Below are positions 33,115-42,622 of a DNA stretch of 64,000 nucleotides, piece by piece. The DNA lies in assembly GCF_035978755.1 (NCBI RefSeq), contig NZ_CP108414.1, positions 5,270,001 through 5,334,000 of the forward strand. Direction: 5' to 3'. Under the pieces are notes generated by a model. The model ran no database searches, was not told the DNA's origin, and worked only from the letters and a program-made list of their open reading frames with translations. Position 1 is the first letter of the stretch, and every line of letters starts with the position of its first letter. The position numbers were made by a program, and so were the translations under genes. Source of the DNA: Streptomyces sp. NBC_01298. GTDB taxonomy: Bacteria > Actinomycetota > Actinomycetes > Streptomycetales > Streptomycetaceae.

Positions 33115-34343
33115 GACGCGGGGACCCCTACGAGCATGCCCTCCTTGAGGGCGTCCCCCTTCACCTCCACCCGGCCCTGGCCGAACATGCCGAGCTCGAC
33201 CTTGATCTCGCGGACCTTGCCGTCCTCGACGACCTGGACTCCGAAACCGCCTTCGGCGAGGGCGAGGAGCGAGTTGACGGGTACGGAGAGCACGCCCTTG
33301 CGGACCTCGCCCGTCAGGCCCACCGAGACGGGCGACTGGTCGGGGCCCGTGGCCTCGGCGGGGTTGTCGAGGGCGACCTCGACGTCGACCTTCGGCTTCT
33401 TGTCCCCGCCGGCGCCGCCACCCCCGCCCCCGCCGCCCGAGGACGGGTCGTCGCCGTTGGCGGTGGTGCCGATCGAGCTGATCTTGCCCTTGGCGGTGCC
33501 TCCGCCGGGCAGGCCCACGGTCACCGGGTCGCCGGTCTTGACCTTGCCGGCCTTGGCCACGTCGAGCTGCAGGCGGACCATCCGCTCGGTGCCGGTCAGG
33601 GTCAGGACGGGCTTGCCGGCGGTGGCCTCGTCGCCGACGGCCATGTCGTTCTTCTGGACCCGCTGGGGTCCGGAGGCGAAGGCGATGTCGTCCTTGCCGA
33701 CCTCCCCGGTCTCCTTCACCTTGTGGGACTTCTGCCAGCGCTTGACGGCGGTGACCGTGCCGTCGGTGAAGGTGCCGTCGGTGGTGTCCAGGCCGGTGCC
33801 GAAGCCGAGGGCCTGGAGGTTCTGCTTGAGCTGCTTGACGTCCTCGCCCTTGTCCCCGGACTTCAGGGACCGGTACATGGGGGTGGAGCCGTACATCAGG
33901 CGCACGGGCTTGCCGTTGGCCTCGTAGAGCTTGCCGTCGCGCTCGACGGAGGAGCCGGGGGGCGCCACCCAGGTCAGGGTCGCGGAACCGGAACCGGAGC
34001 CGGAGCCCGCCCCCGAACCGGCCCCGGCCCCGGCCGCGCCTCCCGTTCCCGCCCCGCCGGACCCGCCGGACCCGCCCGCCGCACCCGCCGCACCCACCGC
34101 GTTGAGCTTGCGCTCCTTCGCGAAGCCCAGCGTCCCGTCGGCCTTGAACCCGGCGCTCAGGTCGCTCCGCTTCACCGGCGACGTGGCCCCCGGCAGACCG
34201 TCCGCGCGGCCCTGCTTCGAGTCGCCGCCGCCCCCGCCACCACCCCCGTCCGTCCCCGCCTGGGCGACGACCGCGTACCCGCCGCCCGTGACGGCGAGCA
34301 CGACGGCCAGAGAGCCCAGGACCCACTTCTTGCCCTTGCTCAC
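33111..34343 (-). CDS. Membrane-fusion adaptor with peptidoglycan-binding domain
   Basis: 410 aa. Signal-anchor (WVLGSLAVVLAVTGGGYAVVA), Gly/Ser-rich stretches, then a PG_binding_1 domain (SGDKGEDVKQLKQNLQALGF, GTVTAVKRWQKSHKV) around residues 155-215. A lipoyl/barrel-sandwich and beta-barrel part follows (KPVLTLTGTERMVRLQLDVAKAGKVKTGDPV, VPVNSLLALAEGGFGVQVVEDG). Gram-positive MacA-like partner of the ABC pair. GTG 34343 overlaps the lipoprotein stop (GTGA). Confidence 0.88.
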   Translation of the reverse strand: MSKGKKWVLGSLAVVLAVTGGGYAVVAQAGTDGGGGGGGGDSKQGRADGLPGATSPVKRSDLSAGFKADGTLGFAKERKLNAVGAAGAAGGSGGSGGAGTGGAAGAGAGSGAGSGSGSGSATLTWVAPPGSSVERDGKLYEANGKPVRLMYGSTPMYRSLKSGDKGEDVKQLKQNLQALGFGTGLDTTDGTFTDGTVTAVKRWQKSHKVKETGEVGKDDIAFASGPQRVQKNDMAVGDEATAGKPVLTLTGTERMVRLQLDVAKAGKVKTGDPVTVGLPGGGTAKGKISSIGTTANGDDPSSGGGGGGGGAGGDKKPKVDVEVALDNPAEATGPDQSPVSVGLTGEVRKGVLSVPVNSLLALAEGGFGVQVVEDGKVREIKVELGMFGQGRVEVKGDALKEGMLVGVPAS

Positions 34344-34858
34344 TGGTCCCCGCTGCACTTGTTCAGCTGGGCCATGAACTTGTCCTTGTCGGCGCCCTCG
34401 GGTATCGAGAACCCGCTCCGCGCGTTCCCGTTGAACTCCGGGTCCGGCATGTCGAAGCCGTTGTCCCGCATGCACTTGGCCTGCTTCAGGGCCTTGTCCT
34501 TCTCCGCCTGCGGCATCTCGCCGCCGGAGCCGGGGGCCTGCATCCCGCACTTCTCCATGGCCTTCTTCAGGACCTCCTGGTCCTCGCCCGCGCCCAGCGT
34601 CATGCCGCGCGGGTCCTCGCCGGGCTTCGGGTCGGGGGCGTCGACGCCGTTGTCGCGCAGGCACTTGCGCATCTTGAGGGCGTTGTCGGCGTCCGCTCCG
34701 CCACCGCCGCCGCTGCCGCCCGTACCGCTCGAATTCGAGGAACCGTTCTTCTCGTCCTTCTTTCCGTCGGAGTCGCCGGCGCCGCCCGAGCACGCGGTGA
34801 CGAAGAGGGTGAGGCCGGTGAGGAGCGCGGCCGTGGTCATGGTCGTGGATCGCTTCAT
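34340..34858 (-). CDS. Lipoprotein with duplicated CMRDNG motif
   Basis: 172 aa. Signal peptide with lipobox FVTAC (Cys ~23), then an Asp/Ser/Gly-rich linker. Two copies of a cysteine motif follow: MRKCLRDNGVDAPDPKPG and AKCMRDNGFDMPDPEF, each followed by a second Cys (EKCGMQ, NKCSGD). An internal duplication with paired disulfides is likely. First gene of the export operon; may present or bind the exported substrate. This lipoprotein family is common next to such transporters in Streptomyces but has no defined role. Confidence 0.85.
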   Translation of the reverse strand: MKRSTTMTTAALLTGLTLFVTACSGGAGDSDGKKDEKNGSSNSSGTGGSGGGGGADADNALKMRKCLRDNGVDAPDPKPGEDPRGMTLGAGEDQEVLKKAMEKCGMQAPGSGGEMPQAEKDKALKQAKCMRDNGFDMPDPEFNGNARSGFSIPEGADKDKFMAQLNKCSGDQ

Positions 34859-34948
34859 GGGCCCGAGACTGCGCGAACAGCGGGTTTCGCTTCTCTAACG
34901 GCTCGTGCTTACAACGGCGAAATGCCGCTCTCCGGTAAAGAGGACGTC

Positions 34949-35664
<716 letters not shown>

Positions 35665-35668
<4 letters not shown>

Positions 35669-36909
35669 GAGCAGTGCTCCATTCCGAGCGCGCCCGTCTC
35701 ACCGTCCTCTACGGCTCCCTGCTGCTCCTCGCGGGCGGCGGCCTGATCGCCCTGATCAACATCCTCCTCCGCAACGGTCTCTACACCCGCATCAGCGGCG
35801 CCGTCATGACCACCAGGCCGGGCTATGCCGACCAGCTGCCGAACGTGATCCCGGGCCACCGGCTCCCCGTACCCGCCGAGAAGCTGGATCCCGGCGCCAC
35901 CCCCACCCCCGAGCAGCTCGAACAGTGGCGGGCCACCCAGAACCTGACCACCGCCGTAGAGCAGGCCACCCTCCACGAGCTGCTGATCGTCTCCCTCGTC
36001 GCCCTCGCCGTCTTCGCCGTCCTGTCCATCTGGCTCGCCTGGTGGATGGCCGGCCGCGTCCTGCGCCCCCTCGGGGTGATCACCGAGACGGCCCGCCGGC
36101 TGTCCGGCGCCAACCTCCACGAGCGGATCGGCCTCAAGGCCCCGCCCGGCGAACTCAAGCGGCTCGCGGACACCTTCGACGGGATGCTCGACCGGATGGA
36201 GGACCTGGTCGGGGCGCAGCGCCGGTTCGCCGCGAACGCCGCCCACGAGCTGCGCACCCCCCTCGCCGTCCAGCGGGCGGCCGCCGAGATCGGGCTGGCG
36301 GGGGACCCGCCGCCGCAGAAGGTGGCCCGGATCCGCTCCAAGCTCATCGAGGTCGCGGACTCCAGTCAGCACCTCGTGGAGTCGCTGCTCCTGCTGGCCG
36401 TCTCGGAGGAGGGCCTGGAGGCGACGGAGCCGGTGGACCTCAGGGCGCTCGCGGAGGCGGAGCTGGCGGCCGCCCGGGCGACGGCCCCTCAGGACCTGCT
36501 GGTCGTAGGGGACCTCGCGCCGCTGACCGTCGCGGGCGACCGGACCCTGCTCGGGCACCTCGTGCGGAACCTGCTGGCCAATGCCGTACGTCACAACCGC
36601 GCGGGCGGCCGCCTGGAGGTGACGGTCTCTCCGGAAGGGGTGCTGACGGTCTCCAACACCGGTCCGGTGATCGAGCCGCGGGACGTGCCGCGGCTGCTGG
36701 AGCCCTTCCGGCGGCGGGCGGAGCGGCAGCATACGGCGGGGGAGGGCGCCGGGTTGGGGCTCTCGATCGTCGCGTCGATCGCACGGGCGCACGGCGCGGA
36801 ACTGACGGCGCGGGCCAACCCGGCGCCGGGCGGCGGGTTGATGGTCCGGGTCTGGTTCCCGGCCGGGGCACCGGCCGCGCGACCCGCCGGGGAAACGCCG
36901 GGCGCTTGA
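35665..36909 (+). CDS. Sensor histidine kinase (EnvZ-like)
   Basis: 414 aa. Two membrane segments (~12-32 and ~107-127) enclose an extracytoplasmic sensor loop. HAMP follows (RRLSGANLHERIGLKA), then HisKA with phospho-His near 194 in ANAAHELRTPLA. ATPase N box is NLLANAVRHNRAGG and G box GEGAGLGLSIVASIA. Translationally coupled to the response regulator (ATGA). Likely senses an envelope signal and controls the divergent export operon. Confidence 0.93.
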
Positions 36910-36917
36910 CTAGTCAA
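36906..36917. promoter_or_regulatory. TTGACTAGTCAA palindrome upstream of L,D-transpeptidase
   Basis: A perfect 12-bp palindrome overlapping the kinase stop codon and 35 bp before the L,D-transpeptidase start. It includes a -35-like TTGACT. Function unproven. Confidence 0.35.
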
Positions 36918-36951
36918 CAAAAATGAAGATCGGCTGTGTACGGTCGGGTCA

Positions 36952-37812
36952 ATGAGCAAGCACGCCCGAGCCGGCTCCCGCGCGACCCGCCCGACCCGGC
37001 GCACCCGCGCCGGCGGCACGCGGCGCGCCGACCGCACCGACGGCGCTTCCCGGCGCCCGCGCGGTTCGCGCCCGCTGGCCTTCGCGGCCGCCCTGGGGCT
37101 GCTCGGCTTCGGCGCCGCCTGGGTGTACCTGGCGCACGACCCGCCGGCCAACGCCGCCGCCCCGGCCGCCGACGCCCGGCCGCCGGCCGAGCAGCGGGCC
37201 GCGCGGGCCGCCGAGCGGGACCCCTTCCAGGGTCTGCCCGAGGTCAGCGAGCGGACCCGGGCGAAGATCCCCGCGGACGCCCGCCAGCTGATCCTGGTCA
37301 CCGGGAAGGCGAAGGACTCCTCGGAGTCCACCGCGGCCCTGTACAGCCGTCCGGCGGCCGGCGCCGACTGGCTGAAGAGCCAGACCTGGCCCGCGCGCAA
37401 CGGAGCCAAGGGCTGGTCCACGGAGCGTACGTACGGGGACCTGACCTCCCCGGAGGGCGTGTTCGCGCTGACCGACGCGGGCGGGCTGCTGGCGAAGCCG
37501 CCGGGCACGAAGTTCCCGTACGACCAGGACGGCGGCTTCGTGGCGAGCGGCCTCGGGGTCAACGGGGAGTCGCTGCGCGGCTCCTTCGACTATGTCGTCG
37601 CCATCGACTTCAACCGCAAGCCGGGGGTGAGTCCGCTCGACCCGACGAAGCCCGAGGGCGAGGAGAAGGGCGGCAACATCTGGCTCCACGTGGACCACGA
37701 CGGCCCCTCGCAGGGCTGCGTGGGCATCCCGAAGGCCGCCATGCAGAGGGTCCTGGAGACCCTCGACCCGGCGGCGAAGCCGGTCATCGTGATGGGGCCG
37801 AAGGGCTTCTGA
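36952..37812 (+). CDS. L,D-transpeptidase (YkuD family)
   Basis: 286 aa. A very basic N-terminus (RAGSRATRPTRRTRAGG...RR) precedes a membrane anchor (LAFAAALGLLGFGAAWVYLA), followed by an Ala/Pro linker. The YkuD domain ends with HVDHDGPSQGCVGIPKAAM, nucleophile Cys ~256. Crosslinks peptidoglycan 3-3 or attaches proteins to the wall. The family HGC motif is QGC here. ATG 36952. Convergent overlap of 29 bp with the next gene. Confidence 0.85.
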   Translation: MSKHARAGSRATRPTRRTRAGGTRRADRTDGASRRPRGSRPLAFAAALGLLGFGAAWVYLAHDPPANAAAPAADARPPAEQRAARAAERDPFQGLPEVSERTRAKIPADARQLILVTGKAKDSSESTAALYSRPAAGADWLKSQTWPARNGAKGWSTERTYGDLTSPEGVFALTDAGGLLAKPPGTKFPYDQDGGFVASGLGVNGESLRGSFDYVVAIDFNRKPGVSPLDPTKPEGEEKGGNIWLHVDHDGPSQGCVGIPKAAMQRVLETLDPAAKPVIVMGPKGF

Positions 37813-38509
37813 CGGGCTCGCCCTCGGTGGACCCCCGGCCCTCGGCGGACCCCCGGCCCTCGGTGGACCCTCCGCCCGCCGCCGCAGAGGCGGCAGCGGC
37901 CGGGTTCCGGGCCAGCAGCGCGATGTACGCGAGGTCGAAGACGGCGCAGAGCAGCCCCAGCCCGAGGATGAACGGGGCGTCCTCGATGACGCCGAAGAGG
38001 ATGGTCGGCGCGAGCGTGCCGAGCCATTTGGCGACCGCGATGACCAGGGACTGTCCGAGCCTGCCGCGCCGGCTCGCGTAGAAGGCGATGAACAGTCCGG
38101 ACATGAGCAGGTTCTGCAGGAACGCCGAGTAGCGGCTCGCGTCGTGGTGGCCGAAGTGGGCGAGGAAGAGCCACTGCACGGCGAAGGCGCTCGCGAAGAG
38201 GAGCGCGGTCCAGACGGCGAACAGCGGCCGGGTCACGAAGCCGGGCAACTCGGCCCGCCCGTAGCGCAGATACGTGTACACGATGACGATGTCGGCGAGG
38301 GCCCACACCACGTTGACGATGCCCTGCGCGGACACCCCGACGCTGAACTCCCGTACAGCGTAGGTCGATTCCCAGGCGAAGTTCAGCGCGAGCGCGGCGA
38401 CGGGCATCGCGTACGTCCGGTCCCGCAGCCCCACCCGGATCGCCTCGACGTACACGGTGGTCCACGCCACACCGCTGACCAGCGTCAGAAAAAGATCCAC
38501 GCGCGGCAC
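37784..38509 (-). CDS. Candidate transmembrane terpene cyclase (Pyr4/PaxB-like)
   Basis: 241 aa with about seven membrane helices. ALNFAWESTYA, with an acidic residue after the helix-2 Trp, and VWALADIVIVYTYLRYGRAEL match the layout of fungal Pyr4/PaxB cyclases and their actinobacterial relatives (DmtA1-type) that cyclise prenylated substrates in the membrane. A late acidic position is in CAVFDLAYIALLA. The C-terminal tail STEGRGSAEGRGSTEGE is a DNA tandem repeat beyond the fold. No prenyltransferase or other terpenoid gene is nearby, so it is an orphan. Alternative: an uncharacterised seven-helix membrane protein. Confidence 0.55.
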   Translation of the reverse strand: MPRVDLFLTLVSGVAWTTVYVEAIRVGLRDRTYAMPVAALALNFAWESTYAVREFSVGVSAQGIVNVVWALADIVIVYTYLRYGRAELPGFVTRPLFAVWTALLFASAFAVQWLFLAHFGHHDASRYSAFLQNLLMSGLFIAFYASRRGRLGQSLVIAVAKWLGTLAPTILFGVIEDAPFILGLGLLCAVFDLAYIALLARNPAAAASAAAGGGSTEGRGSAEGRGSTEGEPVRSPSAPSR

Positions 38510-38571
38510 CCTAGCGGCCGGCCGGCACCCGGCACATCCCCTCGGGGGTCACGGTCCGAGGTCCGCCTCCG

Positions 38572-38715
38572 TCAATGGTTATCGGCCTCGGCCAGCCGCC
38601 GGTCCAGTTCCTCGTCGAGGTCCCGCTGCTCGGCGGCCGTGGGGTCGTAGCCGTTCCACGCCTGCAATGCCGCACGGGCGCGCTCTGCCTGCGAGGCCTG
38701 CTCGGCGGGGGTCAC
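38572..38715 (-). CDS. Small coupled ORF, 47 aa
   Basis: Acidic, helical protein (AEQASQAERARAALQAWNGYDP, EELDRRLAEADNH) starting at GTG 38715, which overlaps the stop of the preceding 50-aa ORF by 4 bp (GTGA). No family recognised. The triple overlap with a PIN-domain remnant suggests a former toxin-antitoxin-like operon. Confidence 0.45.
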   Translation of the reverse strand: MTPAEQASQAERARAALQAWNGYDPTAAEQRDLDEELDRRLAEADNH

Positions 38716-38864
38716 CAGTCCGCGGTCCCGCCGCGCAGGACGGCCCGCTTCGCCTCGACGGCGGCCGGCTCGGGCGGTCCGTTGACCGCTTCGGATTCCC
38801 GGATCAGCTCTCGGAGGCGCTCGCGCTCCAGCTGCCTCTGCCGCCTGGCCGTGGACGCGGTCAT
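38712..38864 (-). CDS. Small coupled ORF, 50 aa
   Basis: Highly charged helical protein (TARRQRQLERERLRELIRES) starting at ATG 38864, which overlaps the PIN-fragment stop (ATGA). Shape and charge are antitoxin-like, though VapB genes normally lie before vapC. No family recognised. Confidence 0.45.
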   Translation of the reverse strand: MTASTARRQRQLERERLRELIRESEAVNGPPEPAAVEAKRAVLRGGTADW

Positions 38865-39181
38865 ACACGCACCCACTGGACCGGAGACGGCCGCCCGAGA
38901 GAGGCCGCGTTGCAGAGTTTCGGTACGTGGGATCCGTGGGAGGACGCCACCTTCGCCGGACCGGTTGAGAGCGCCGCGGTGGCCACGACGAGCGCGTCCA
39001 CCGCACACTCGTGTCCGTCGAGCCCGGCCGCCTCAAGCAGCTCTGCGGCCTTGTCGGCCACTTTCTCGGTCACTGGGACGACCGTGAGGCGGGACCTCTG
39101 CCAGGCCAGGCGCTGTCCGGCCCGACCGGAGCGTCGGACCTCGGCGATGGTTGCGGCGCTGATGGCCGGCGCGTAGGGCTC
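38861..39181 (-). pseudogene. 5'-truncated PIN-domain (VapC-like) toxin gene
   Basis: The frame encodes APAISAATIAEVRRSGRAGQ, VVPVTEKVADKAAELLEAAGLDG, HECAVDALVVATAAL and the C-terminal GSHVPKLCNAASLGR, the last two-thirds of a PIN domain. Upstream of 39181 the frame becomes Arg-rich nonsense and there is no PIN first strand with its Asp. The LLM-gene promoter and operator lie where the N-terminus would be. The toxin is therefore truncated. Confidence 0.7.
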
Positions 39182-39267
39182 GGCCCGTCTCGGCCTCCGC
39201 TGGTGGCGGTGTCTCAGTCGCCCAAGCCTCCCATTTCCGGGACGCCGGGCGCCGTCGAACCCCTTGC

Positions 39268-39282
39268 CTGACGACCCGTCAG
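39268..39282. promoter_or_regulatory. Palindromic operator CTGACGACCCGTCAG
   Basis: Perfect CTGACG/CGTCAG arms, 64 bp before the LLM oxidoreductase start. Same palindrome as in front of the CoA-ligase/thiolase, amidohydrolase and second LLM units. Confidence 0.7.
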
Positions 39283-39346
39283 CTACGACGATGGCCCCCG
39301 CACCGGTATGACGAATCGGCAGTCGAGGACGAGGCGGGTACGGCCC

Positions 39347-40294
39347 ATGGCGCGCGTGTTTCCGGAAGGTCGGCTGGTCTACGGGATGCAGCTCCCGATC
39401 CAGTCGCAGAGCACCATCTACGCCGAGCCCTGGGAGGTGACGGCCGGCGCGGCCGATCTCGCGGCGGTCGCCCGGGCGGCCGACCGGGCCGGCTTCGGCT
39501 ACGTCGCCACCTGTGACCACGTGGCGATCCCGCGGCACATGGCCGGCCCCATGAGCACCATCTGGTACGACCCGATCGCCACCCTCTCCTTCCTGGCCGG
39601 GATCACCGAGAACGTGCGGCTGCTCAGCCACGTCGCGATCCTCGGCCTGCGCCACCCGCTGCTCAGCGCCAAGCAGTACGCCACCGTCGACCACCTCTCC
39701 GGCGGCCGGCTGATCCTCGGCGTCGGCGCCGGGCACGTGAAGGAGGAGTTCGAGGTGCTCGGCGTGGACTTCGCGCGGCGCGGGGCCGTCCTCGACGAGA
39801 CCCTCGACGCGCTGCGCGCCGCCCTCGGCCAGGAGGAGTACCCGGAGTTCGAGGGCGAGCTGTTCTCCTTCAAGGACCTCGGGCAGCTGCCCCGCCCCGT
39901 CCAGTCCCGGATCCCGGTCTGGGTGGGCGGCTCCTCGCCCGCGGCCGTCCGCCGGGCCGCCGTGCGCGGCGACGGCTGGCTCCCGCAGGGCGACCCGCTC
40001 GACAAGCTCCCGGCGCAGATCGCCCGGATCAAGGAGCTCCGCGCCGAGGCCGGGGTCACGGGGCCCGTGGAGTTCGGCGCGATCACCGCCCCGCTGTACG
40101 TCGGCGAGCCCGGCTGGGACACCGGCCGGCGGGCCCTCACCGGCAAGGCGGAGGTGCTCGCCGAGTCGCTGCGCGCGTACAAGGCGATCGGCATCGACCA
40201 GATCCAGGTCCGTTTCCGCAACCGCGACCGGGCCGAACTCATTGACCAGATCACGGCTTTCGGGTCCGAAGTGGGACCCCTTCTCAACGACTAG
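39347..40294 (+). CDS. LLM-class F420-dependent oxidoreductase
   Basis: About 315 aa, luciferase-like monooxygenase TIM barrel. RVFPEGRLVYGMQLPIQSQS at the start, ARAADRAGFGYVATCDHVAIPRH, TVDHLSGGRLILGVGAGHVKEEFEVLG and PVWVGGSSPAAVRRAAVRGDGWLP near the flavin/F420 site. TIGR03619-like. ATG 39347 matches the start I recall for homologues; ATG 39308 lacks a ribosome site. First gene of a unit with the SDR 40 bp downstream. Substrate unknown. Confidence 0.9.
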   Translation: MARVFPEGRLVYGMQLPIQSQSTIYAEPWEVTAGAADLAAVARAADRAGFGYVATCDHVAIPRHMAGPMSTIWYDPIATLSFLAGITENVRLLSHVAILGLRHPLLSAKQYATVDHLSGGRLILGVGAGHVKEEFEVLGVDFARRGAVLDETLDALRAALGQEEYPEFEGELFSFKDLGQLPRPVQSRIPVWVGGSSPAAVRRAAVRGDGWLPQGDPLDKLPAQIARIKELRAEAGVTGPVEFGAITAPLYVGEPGWDTGRRALTGKAEVLAESLRAYKAIGIDQIQVRFRNRDRAELIDQITAFGSEVGPLLND

Positions 40295-40334
40295 CGAACT
40301 AGCGAACGAGCGACGAGCGACTAGGGGCAAACGC

Positions 40335-41120
40335 ATGGGCAAGCTGGACGGACGCGTCGTCATCATCACCGGTGCCGCGCGCGGCCAGGGCGAGCAGGAG
40401 GCCCGGCTCTTCGCCGCGGAGGGCGCCAAGGTGCTCCTGGGGGACGTGCTGGACGAGCAGGGCGCGGCGGTCGCGAAGGAGATCGGCGAGGACCGGGCCC
40501 GGTACGTACGGATGGACGTGAGCCGGGAGGAGGACTGGGCGGCCGCCATCGCGGCGGCCAAGGAGGCCTTCGGCGAGGTCAACGGCCTGGTCAACAACGC
40601 GGGCATCCTGCGCTTCAACGAACTGACCGCGACCCCGCTGGAGGAGTTCCAGCAGGTGGTCCAGGTCAACCAGGTCGGTGCCTTCCTCGGCATCAAGTCG
40701 GTGGCCCCGGAGATCGAGGCGGCCGGTGGCGGCACGATCGTGAACACCTCCTCGTACACGGGCCTGACGGGCATGGCGTACGTGGGCACGTACGCGGCGA
40801 CCAAGGCGGCGATCCTCGGCCTGACCCGGGTGGCCGCGCTGGAGCTGGCCGCGAAGAACATCCGGGTCAACGCGATGTGCCCGGGGGCCGTGGACACCGC
40901 GATGGCCACCCCCGGGAACACGAACCCGGCGGACCTGCCCCAGGAGGCCCGGGACGCCATGGCGGACCTCTACAAGCGCGTGGTGCCGATGGGCCGGGTG
41001 GGTCAGCCGGAGGAGATAGCCAAGCTGGCGCTGTTCCTGACCAGCGAGGACTCCTCCTACATCACCGGTCAGCCGTTCGTGATCGACGGCGGCTGGATGG
41101 CGGGCGTCAGCATCGGCTAG
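40335..41120 (+). CDS. Short-chain dehydrogenase/reductase (steroid/mycofactocin-type)
   Basis: 261 aa. GAARGQGEQEARLFAAEG (nucleotide loop with GxxxGxG variant), NNAGILRF, TSSYTGLTGMAYVGTYAATKAAI with catalytic Ser, Tyr and Lys, and C-terminal GQPFVIDGGWMAG. The GARGQG form recalls 3-alpha/20-beta hydroxysteroid dehydrogenase and mycofactocin-linked SDRs. TAGGGG precedes ATG 40335. Probably transcribed with the LLM gene upstream. Confidence 0.93.
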   Translation: MGKLDGRVVIITGAARGQGEQEARLFAAEGAKVLLGDVLDEQGAAVAKEIGEDRARYVRMDVSREEDWAAAIAAAKEAFGEVNGLVNNAGILRFNELTATPLEEFQQVVQVNQVGAFLGIKSVAPEIEAAGGGTIVNTSSYTGLTGMAYVGTYAATKAAILGLTRVAALELAAKNIRVNAMCPGAVDTAMATPGNTNPADLPQEARDAMADLYKRVVPMGRVGQPEEIAKLALFLTSEDSSYITGQPFVIDGGWMAGVSIG

Positions 41121-41147
41121 CGGTCCGCGAGTCCCCCCGAGCCAGAT

Positions 41148-41162
41148 CTGATGGAGTGTCAG
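41148..41162. promoter_or_regulatory. Degenerate operator CTGATGGAGTGTCAG
   Basis: One-base variant of the shared palindrome (CTGAT/GTCAG), 61 bp before the perfect copy at 41209. Possible second site for cooperative binding. Confidence 0.45.
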
Positions 41163-41208
41163 GTATTGACGCTCCCGCCCCCGCGATGGAACAGTCGTGA
41201 CATCGAAT

Positions 41209-41223
41209 CTGACGCAACGTCAG
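41209..41223. promoter_or_regulatory. Palindromic operator CTGACGCAACGTCAG
   Basis: Perfect CTGACG/CGTCAG arms, 23 bp before the TTG start of the second LLM gene and probably overlapping its transcription start. Confidence 0.7.
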
Positions 41224-41246
41224 AAACAGAAGGACGGTGAATCCCC

Positions 41247-42374
41247 TTGGAATTCGGGCTCTTTGTGCAGGGATACGTGCCTGAGGCACGGTCCAAGGTC
41301 GACCCCGAGGCAGAGCACAAGGCGCTGATCGAGGAGACCGAGTACGTCATCCAGGCGGACAAGTCCGGGTTCAAGTACGCCTGGGCCTCCGAGCACCACT
41401 TCCTGGAGGAGTACTCGCACCTTTCGGCGAACGAGGTGTTCCTCGGGTACCTCGCTCACGCCACCGAGCGCATCCACCTCGGCTCCGGCATCTTCAACCC
41501 GCTCGCCCCGGTCAACCACCCGGTGAAGGTGGCCGAGAAGGTCGCCATGCTCGACCACCTCTCCAAGGGGCGCTTCGAGTTCGGCACCGGCCGCGGCGCC
41601 GGCAGCCACGAGATCCTCGGCTTCCTTCCCGGCATCGAGAGCATGGACGGGACCAAGGAGATCTGGGAGGAGACCATCGCCGAGTTCCCCAAGATGTTCC
41701 TCCAGGAGGAGTACGAGGGGTTCCAGGGCAAGCACTGGTCGCTCCCGCCGCGCAAGATCTTCCCCAAGCCGTACGGCAAGGCCCACCCGGCCATGTGGTA
41801 CGCCGCGGGCTCCCCGGCCTCGTACGCCATGGCGGCCAAGAAGGGCCTCGGAGTCCTCGGCTTCAGCGTCCAGAAGGTCTCCGACATGGCCTGGGTGCTG
41901 GACCAGTACAAGACCGCGATCCAGGAGGCGAAGGCCATCGGCGCCTTCGTCAACGACAACGTCATGGTCACCTCGACCGCGATCTGCGCCGAGACCCACG
42001 ACAAGGCCGTCGAGATCGCCGTCAACGCCAACATGAACCGCTTCCAGTCGCTGGTCTTCCGCTACCACGACACCTTCCCGCGCCCCGAGATCATCCCCGA
42101 GTGGCCCGAGATCCTCCCCGAGTACAACGCGGAGATCGTCGAGCTGCTGATCGCGGAGGAGCTGCTCATCTGCGGCGACCCCTCCGAGGTCCGCGCCCAG
42201 TGCAAGCGCTGGGAGGAGGCCGGCGCCGACCAGCTCTCCTTCGGTCTGCCGACCGGCGTCTCGCCCGAGGACACGATGACCACCATCAAGCTCATCGGCG
42301 AGCACGTCATCCCGCACATCGACACCGACCCGGTGCACCGCACGACCCGCTTCCGCGAGGCTTCGGGAGCCTGA
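41247..42374 (+). CDS. LLM-class flavin-dependent oxidoreductase
   Basis: 375 aa, bacterial luciferase-like monooxygenase. FGLFVQGYVPEARSKVDPEA, YAWASEHHFLEEYSHLSANEV, LGSGIFNPLAPVNHPVKVAEKVAMLDHLSKGRFEFGTGRG (flavin phosphate region) and MWYAAGSPASYAMAAKKGLG. TTG start at 41247, with AAGGACGGTGA upstream. Longer than the F420-type neighbour at 39347 and of a different subgroup. Head of a unit with the amidohydrolase and aldehyde dehydrogenase genes. Confidence 0.92.
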   Translation: MEFGLFVQGYVPEARSKVDPEAEHKALIEETEYVIQADKSGFKYAWASEHHFLEEYSHLSANEVFLGYLAHATERIHLGSGIFNPLAPVNHPVKVAEKVAMLDHLSKGRFEFGTGRGAGSHEILGFLPGIESMDGTKEIWEETIAEFPKMFLQEEYEGFQGKHWSLPPRKIFPKPYGKAHPAMWYAAGSPASYAMAAKKGLGVLGFSVQKVSDMAWVLDQYKTAIQEAKAIGAFVNDNVMVTSTAICAETHDKAVEIAVNANMNRFQSLVFRYHDTFPRPEIIPEWPEILPEYNAEIVELLIAEELLICGDPSEVRAQCKRWEEAGADQLSFGLPTGVSPEDTMTTIKLIGEHVIPHIDTDPVHRTTRFREASGA

Positions 42375-42517
42375 GGACGGGGGCGGCGTCTTCCCGGACC
42401 GCCGCCCCGCAACCGGCCCCGGCCGGAGTCACGCCGTGGCTGCGGCCGGCCCGGCGGACTCCGGCCGGGGCCCTCGGCTGCGGCCGCCCCGGGGGCCGGC
42501 GCCGGGGCCTGGAAGAT

Positions 42518-42563
42518 CCAGCCCCTCCGGCGTTTGAGGAGCGGGGTCTGGGGCGGAGCCCCA
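42518..42563. repeat. Streptomyces intergenic GC hairpin repeat
   Basis: CAGCCCCTCCGGCGTTTGAG followed by GGGGTCTGGGGCGGAGCCCC. This sequence is familiar from many Streptomyces intergenic regions. It holds a GGGGC/GCCCC hairpin in the 248-bp gap between the LLM and amidohydrolase genes. Confidence 0.6.
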
Positions 42564-42622
42564 GGAGCGGCGCCGCCCCGCCCCCCTGATCGCGCACCGC
42601 AAGCAAAGGCTGAAGGGACGTC

